From: Cryptomeria japonica
Taxonomy: Eukaryota > Streptophyta > Pinopsida > Cupressales > Cupressaceae
Reading direction: 5' to 3'
Assembly (NCBI RefSeq): GCF_030272615.1
Contig: NC_081412.1
Location: 474,619,657-474,683,656 of the forward strand
Length of the DNA: 64,000 bases
Shown here: positions 58,355 through 64,000 of the stretch, piece by piece
How positions within the stretch are numbered: the stretch's first letter is position 1
Layout of the letters: each line of letters begins with the position of its first letter
Program-made: the position numbers and the translations under genes
Notes under the pieces: generated by a model
The model's database searches: none
Told to the model about the DNA's origin: nothing
Seen by the model: only the letters and a program-made list of their open reading frames with translations

Positions 58355-59861
58355 TGTTAGTTAGATGAGAGGGGGGGAGGGGGGGGGGGGGGAATCAGAT
58401 AAACTCACAATTCAATAATTCATCAAATTCAACCTCGGTAGCCTTTACTTGATATGCAACTATGACTGTAAATCATTCAAACTTATAAACTAATAAACTT
58501 AAAACATCACAACACATTTAATACTAGATTTAATGTGGAAACCCAAATAGGGAAAAACCATTGTGGGATTTCGGATCCACTAAGAAATATACCCTTCTAG
58601 AGTATGCTCGGTTAAAAGCCAATCCTGTTACAGATTACATAAACAAATTGCTAGATGTGACCCGGTTAAGGGATTTCCCTCAGATCTGTTAGAATCTTGT
58701 ACTTTGTTAGAAGATACCTTGTCAAAGGATTTCAAACACTCAACTAGAATGTTACCTTGCTAGAGGATTTACAAATAAGACTGTTAGGTCCACTCGGTTA
58801 AGACATTTCTTGTCACTTGCAAAATAAATAATCGTAATAAAATATATTTGCAACTTCACTTCTGAAATGCTAAAGTAGACACTATGTGCTCAAAATAATA
58901 TTGTCATAAGACTTATCTTGCTCCTTGCTGGGCTTCTCAATATGTTCTTCAATTAGATCTTCAATCTTTTGTGCTCGGTGATCACTTCTGCAACATCATT
59001 GTTCCTCTATTTTGCCCGCATACTTTGTTCATCAACAATTCCTTATTTATAAGAAATTCCTAACCGCTTAATCTCCTTGATCACATTTCCCATGATCAAT
59101 CTTAGCCATCAGATCATCAAACTTGACAAGGTTCATTGAATATTCGATCTGAAAAATGTTTTATCTCGCCTTGGAACTTGTATTCCTTCTTGGTACTTGT
59201 GCTAGGTTATGACCGTTCAATCTACGCTGTAGATCTAACTCTTGCATTTTCATTGTCCTATATCCTCAACAAACTTCTTGCACAACATACCAATCATTTA
59301 TACATCTCCAGCTCATTGGCATCCTTCATTTAATAATTATTTTATTCATCCAATGCATTATGTTACTACTCGATTGATACTCAGTTAATACTGAACTTTA
59401 CTCAGTAGACATACTACCTTCTTTAACCGATATCGATAACCTTGGTGTTTACCGACTAGCTTCTTGCTTAGTAACATAGAACAGTATCAATCCTTTACTC
59501 ATTCAATTGCTTGAAATATTTTCTCCTTCTTGCTTAGTCTTTGAATACTCATATATAGGATATAAAAATAATCAAAACAACAAAATCTCATCACTGTCTA
59601 GCTCGGTAATAGTTGCCCATTGAATTACTTATTACTCCCCTTCATTCTCATTCTTTCTGTGTCACTTACCAACATCTTTATACTCATCAAAACATACTCA
59701 TTAAGATATGGCAACATCATACTGAATCAGAAAATCAATTGCTTGACATCAATGACAAAATAATATTATTAAGACAGTAATCATCCTTTATCAGTTATAT
59801 CAACAATCTCCAACAACCTTCTTAATATCCTCATACCAATAAACTTAGTGAAATGCCAACA
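58355..59861 (-). repeat. N 5' LTR
   Basis: Plus-strand ends TGTTAGTTAGATG...TGCCAACA, about 1.51 kb. The G-run here (about 58,369-58,393) has grown to some 20 G with one or two A interruptions, longer than in the 3' LTR. Confidence 0.85.
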
Positions 59862-59866
59862 AGATA

Positions 59867-60490
59867 CCGACATCCTAGCCGACAGGAATTTTGTTTATAA
59901 TGTATTTTATAATTAATTGTTAAATAATTGTAAGCCAACATGGCGAGTTGTAAAATGACTCATATATGTATGAGATCATTGTAGAACATTTTGTAATAAG
60001 AAGATAGGCAAAATTATGGAGACCTAATATGCAAATTATAGGTTAAGGGTTTATGTATGTAGCAGAGCTTAAACCGGTACTGGATCTAGCATAGCACATG
60101 CTAATCTGAAGCAGTACAAGACATTGGATTAATATTATCCATTTTTGTAAGTCAGTGTGACTTCTTTTGTAATTCAGCAGTGAGCTCTAGGCACTTGGCC
60201 TTCCTGCATGTCCAGGCCGCTATTGTAAGAGTAATATTCCCTTATTGGCCAGTAAGCAAATATTGTGGGTCACAAATCCCACCGAGGTTTTTCCCACACC
60301 GGGTTTCCTTGTTAAAATACTATGTTATGGTGTTCTTCTCATGTGGTTGTTGTTATTCTTGTTTACTGCATTATTTTTCCTTTACTAGTACACAGTTTTA
60401 ATATGCTTTTCATGTTTTAAGTCAAGTAAATTTATCCATTGGTTAGATACTAATTCACCCCCCCTCTCAGTATCTTTGGGAATCCTAACA
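59867..60490 (+). repeat. E2 3' LTR, right part
   Basis: It resumes at CCGACATCCTAGCC and ends GAATCCTAACA before the TCACT target copy. It is colinear with 46,409-47,029. Confidence 0.85.
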
Positions 60491-60495
60491 TCACT
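60491..60495 (+). repeat. E2 target duplication, right copy (TCACT)
   Basis: An exact match to 46,234-46,238. Confidence 0.85.
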
Positions 60496-61990
60496 AACTA
60501 GGGTTACCATTGACTAATTGGAGAATATTGACAATGAATTTGAAAATAATCAACAATGGATGAGTGTCAACAATGAAATTGATGGGATCCCATTGATTGA
60601 AGGATTAAAAAGAATGGTACAAAGTGATAAAATCGGTGTTGATTTTTTCTGTGGACTTTCTCATATTATTGAATTTAATATCATACCTATTAAAAGTGCC
60701 AAAATCCTTGACTACTCTCAACCCACTAGTCAATCCAATCATTCTATTCCTATGCCTACATCTTTGCCTAATGTGCCTACATTTACATCTTGTATCATAT
60801 CTACTTCCATAAAAAATGTTAATCCTACACATGTTAGTCAATTGGGAAACCTTGCTAATAAGAATTCTTATATACCTCATTATGTGAGTCTTCTAGTTGT
60901 ATCCCAATCATCTCCCATACCCAGATATCATAGTGTTCCACCACCTTATTGTTAACCTCTGCCTATATATAAAAATATTACTCCTCCATCACAATCCAAT
61001 ATGTCCAATTTCAATCCATCCACTAAAGAATCCATCAATAACTTAGCCAAAATTGTTTCATCCCCACAACAACAATTAGCTTCCATTACACAATCCAAGT
61101 TTAATGTTCCTACATTTGATGTAGTGAGCCCATTACAATGGAAAAAGTGGTTCCTTGACTCACGTGAAAACATTTCAAACAAGTTGCCTAGTGACTTTAT
61201 TCATGACCAAAGACTTATGGATAAATTATTTACACGAACTTTTAGGGATAAAGCTTTGCAATGGTATTGTTCTTTGCCTCCTTATTCTATTACATAATCT
61301 CAACAATTAGCTAGTGCTTTCATTCAACATTTTCAAAACAATTTTGGTCCTAAAATCACTTTGACCGATTTGATTTATTTTAAGAAAGGTGTTAAAGAGA
61401 AAGTGACTGAATTTATTGGTAAATATAAACAATTGTATTCTCAATTCTCTTATCCTATGCCTGATCAAGATGTTAAATTAATTTTTATTGCTAATTTATT
61501 AAAAGACATTAGGGATAGGCTTCTCTTTGATGGTTTAATTCATTTACGTAATTGTGTAGTTCTTCATAATTGTGAGCTTCAAGTGATTCAATTTGAATCA
61601 TCTTCTTTAATGGCTTTGGTTGATAAGAATGAGAATGCTCAAAAATATTTTACAAACTTTAAACCAAACAAGGGATACATCAATAAAAATCACAACATCA
61701 ATACTCAAGTGGTAGCCATGACAACAGGTAGGGCTCCTTTATCCATATACTTTAGAAAATAATTTAGTCCTCTTTCCAAGTCTTTGCATTGCATAATGTT
61801 AAAATTGAGAAATAATAATGTGTTGAAGCTTCCTCCCATCAATCCAATTGATTCCTCCAAAATGTTTCCATCATATTATGATCCTAAAGCCTATTGTCAA
61901 TATCATTGTCAACCCAATCATGATACTGTGAAGTGTTATATCTTAAGGAGTAAGACTAAATACTCAATTGATAACAATATGATACCCTAG
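60496..61990 (+). pseudogene. G3 gag, main part
   Basis: In frame with 46,072-46,238 once E2 is skipped. Five stops but no frame change over 1.5 kb. Capsid phrases of Retrotrans_gag type: SPLQWKKWFLDSRENISNKL (about 61,130-61,190), RTFRDKALQWYCSLPPYS, then IYFKKGVKEKVTEFIGKYKQ and LYSQFSYPMPDQDVKLIFIA. A knuckle-like CQYHCQPNHDTVKC lies near 61,895-61,940, the C-x3-C-x3-H-x4-C form common in plant Tat/Athila-type gag. So G3 keeps the capsid that G1 and G2 lack. Confidence 0.8.
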
Positions 61991-62194
61991 TTGGTGTGAA
62001 TTACAAAGGAAAAAGATCATAGCTCCTCCTAATCAAAACCTTTTAATCTTTTCTAATCCTTTGCATTCCCATTTTTTCTAATGTGGTTGAGTCTGAGCCT
62101 CTTCCATATTCTCTTGATGACCTTGGTGTTGAGTCTAACAATATTGTGTATCTTGTGGACAAACCTACATCTCCTAAGGACCTATGTATTACCT
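61991..62194 (+). pseudogene. G3 gag-pro linker remnant
   Basis: A decayed reading ending KPTSPKDLCIT just before the TIR element. It continues FDPTKTINAPNGPLYINVKM after it if one ACCT copy is skipped. Confidence 0.5.
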
Positions 62195-62751
62195 GGGTAT
62201 GTGTAGGATCATGGTGGGCCAAACAGGCCCTTAAGTGGCAATGAAAATATGAAAACAAAGTTAGGCAACTTGACATAAAAATTTGAATACGATACCAACA
62301 TTATTTCAAAAATATGTAACAATAGAATCTGTAGAAAAGTTTAGGAAAAAGATAAGAAGCGGGTGTCTGTCTGATCACCCTAATCACAGTCAAATCATAA
62401 TATTTTTTTATAAGATTTTAGATATAAGTAGTAGACTCATACCCAAATGTGACACATATTTTTTTGTATTTTTTTTTTGAAATAGATAATTAATTATGAT
62501 TTTTTTACGACAAATTTTAAAAATATTAAAAGCTCGTATGTCTAACCACCATAACAAGGTCAAAACGTTATGAAAATCAATTTTTCCTTTTTTAATCCTA
62601 TAGTATATGAAGCATAGAATGTGATGCATGTTTTAGATTCAAAAAATGTGATACCATTTGAAATTTATACATATTTTTTAATCAACCCATCAATCAGAAC
62701 TTTAGTCAAAATATCACCACTTTTTGGCCCCTCATGATCCTGCACATACCC
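62195..62751. mobile_element. Small TIR element (MITE-like), 557 bp, ACCT duplication
   Basis: The ends are inverted repeats of about 29 bases: left GGGTATGTGTAGGATCATGG, right end reversed GGGTATGTGCAGGATCATGA, then GGGCCAAA in both. Flanking ACCT at 62,191-62,194 and 62,752-62,755 is a 4-bp duplication. The interior is very AT-rich and non-coding. It contains two related halves (about 62,358-62,462 and 62,532-62,636) sharing a GTNTGTCT...CACC...GGTCAAA-type layout. Short size, TIRs and no ORF make it non-autonomous. The superfamily is not clear to me. Confidence 0.8.
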
Positions 62752-62755
62752 ACCT

Positions 62756-63120
62756 TTGATCCTACAAAGACTATTAATGCACCCAATGGACCACTGTATA
62801 TAAATGTGAAGATGAAATAAAAACTCTCACGAGGATTTCTCATTCATCCAGTGTGTATGATGAATGTGATCACTAACGAATATCTCTATACTTTACAATT
62901 TAATCAAGTAACATATAATAAACTTATTGTAATTGTTAGGGTGTATGACGTTTTCTCCTACACTACTATTGGTTCTATTACTCTTCCCATTGAGGTTGGT
63001 ACTATGTGCTTAATGTGACTTTTGTTGTCATTCCTACACTGGATCAATTTCAAGTGAAGTTGTGACATCCTTGGCTCTCTTCCATGAAAGAGATTCCTTA
63101 TACCATTCATAAATGTTAAA
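62756..63120 (+). pseudogene. G3 protease-region remnant
   Basis: The reading NEYLYTLQFNQVTYNKLIVI then RVYDVFSYTTIGSITLPIEV (about 62,878-62,995) matches the C-terminal half of a gypsy retropepsin; compare ITLPLTVGPVTLPTPIHVMS in G2. Stops and frame slips follow. The active-site part is not recognisable. Confidence 0.6.
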
Positions 63121-64000
63121 AATATTCCCTCATAATAGCACTATCATAACAATTAATCATAGCATGTACCAAATCATGTTGAGGCATGGAAATTTAACCC
63201 TTGATTACTTTTTGCCTAAACAATATGAGCTTCTTAAGCCTCAAAGTGATACTCTCTTTGTATCCTACCAAAAGTGAAAGAATGAGATGATATTATCTTT
63301 AAGCCTGGAGACACTAGACCTATTCCTCCTCCTCATGATGGAACTAATATCCTTCCTACCCCTATTCCTCCTATATGTTCCATATTCCTTCCTCCTATAT
63401 CTTATAAAGCAAAGTTTTCGGCATCTCCTATTTCACAATATATTAGACCTTCTCCTATTCCTCCTCCTTTAAAGGAAGAAAACAACCCTACATCCATTGA
63501 TCCTCAATCTTCACAACCCTTGACTAAAGATAAAATAAACCATTGTGTGAGATAATGTTGTGCTAAGGCTCGTGAACTTGCTTCACAAACAATTTCCTCC
63601 TCAAAGACACCAAATTTTGACTTGGTCTCATTTTTATAGACTTCACTTAATCTTAGGGATGATGGTCAACCTAGATCACCAAGATTAAAAATGTGTAGTA
63701 AAAATGATGCGTCATGCTCTTTTCATATTAGAGATCCTATTTTTTATTAATCTTGATGAAGAAATGGGTAATGATGTTGTTCATGCTAACAATGTTGATT
63801 CTAATGATTGAAATGATATTTATGAGCTTGTTGATGTTGACAATAGTTTATCTAAATAGTTTTAGAAAGTGTTAATCCTAGCTTCTAGTGATAGACAAAG
63901 TGACTCATCATTAGAGCATGGCCCTTGTTTGAAACTTGTGGTAGGTCCATCTACTATGTTCAAATTTGCTTCTCTTGCATCTTGTCCACCCTCCCAAAAT
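63121..64000 (+). pseudogene. G3 protease-RT linker remnant, runs off the window
   Basis: A decayed reading with a Pro-rich stretch (DIIFKPGDTRPIPPPHDGTN, about 63,290-63,350) and later pieces (RDDGQPRSPRLKMCSKNDAS near 63,655-63,710). No RT motif is reached before the window ends. Confidence 0.5.

Larger units (their letters stand above)
52274..59861 (-). mobile_element. N: Ty1/copia element nested in the E2 3' LTR
   Basis: 7,588 bp with 1.47-1.51 kb LTRs at both ends, primer site, gag, protease, integrase, RT and RNase H in copia order, and a polypurine tract. It lies on the minus strand. The LTRs differ at about 6-7% of positions by rough count over 680 bases, so it is an old insertion. 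Every coding segment is broken. Confidence 0.88.
46239..60490 (+). mobile_element. E2: LTR element with two ORFs and no polymerase, split by N
   Basis: The 5' LTR is 46,239-47,029. The 3' LTR is 52,109-52,273 plus 59,867-60,490. Without N the element is about 6.66 kb. It has a perfect TCACT target duplication, an initiator-Met primer site, ORF1 (47,101-48,213), ORF2 (48,519-51,866) and a polypurine tract. No protease, integrase, RT or RNase H motif is found in any frame I read. It must have depended on another element's enzymes, as TR-GAG or LARD-type non-autonomous elements do. Both LTRs start TATT rather than TGTT. Confidence 0.8.

Noticed and set aside
60605-60880. 91-codon minus-strand frame
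   Set aside because: Shadow of the G3 gag reading, which is supported on the plus strand by motifs and frame continuity.

Overview
The window is plant nuclear DNA made almost entirely of old, mutated, nested LTR retrotransposons. No intact host gene, rRNA, tRNA or CRISPR array was seen. Stacked LTR elements of both Ty1/copia and Ty3/gypsy type, long CT/GA microsatellites and many C-to-T-style stop codons point to a large, heavily methylated, repeat-rich genome. A conifer or other gymnosperm is my best guess; this is an inference, not something the sequence proves.

Layout. 1-2,212 (minus): end of a Ty3/gypsy element (gag remnant, PBS, probable LTR). 2,213-3,750: degenerate CT-rich minisatellite. 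5,221-10,250 (plus): a long decayed coding remnant of unknown family, broken by a copia-type LTR at about 6,870-7,537. 11,170-12,265: a second purine/pyrimidine block that switches strand. 12,270-15,025: AT-rich, nearly featureless. 15,026-18,150: 5' half of an LTR element (E1) with a coiled-coil/zinc-knuckle ORF and no polymerase. 18,180-19,204: LTR-like DNA.

From about 19,200 to the end, most of the DNA can be read as one old gypsy element (G3) opened by successive insertions. G1 (19,205-44,662, plus) sits in what appears to be the G3 LTR. G2 (24,174-36,942, minus), a relative of G1, sits inside the G1 pol. E2 (46,239-60,490, plus) sits in the G3 gag. A Ty1/copia element N (52,274-59,861, minus) sits inside the E2 3' LTR. 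A small TIR element (62,195-62,751) sits further along G3. Target-site duplications support these joins: TCACT is perfect for E2, ACCT is perfect for the TIR element, and G1, G2 and N each have a 5-bp match with one mismatch. Removing E2 or the TIR element restores the G3 reading frame.

G1 and G2 are each about 12.7 kb net. They encode a protease of DNGS type, a G-patch-like segment, RT (YVDD), two successive RNase H domains and integrase, which fits the Tat branch of Ty3/gypsy. Between pol and the 3' LTR each carries a plant mobile domain (PMD) gene on the opposite strand, with the same three-exon, two-intron structure. E1 and E2 are LTR elements without RT or integrase. E2 has two long ORFs in fixed frames, one with a coiled coil and zinc knuckles and one of unknown function. 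N is an ordinary but dead copia element (gag-PR-IN-RT-RH). The antisense, intron-bearing PMD passenger and the polymerase-less two-ORF elements are the most interesting content.
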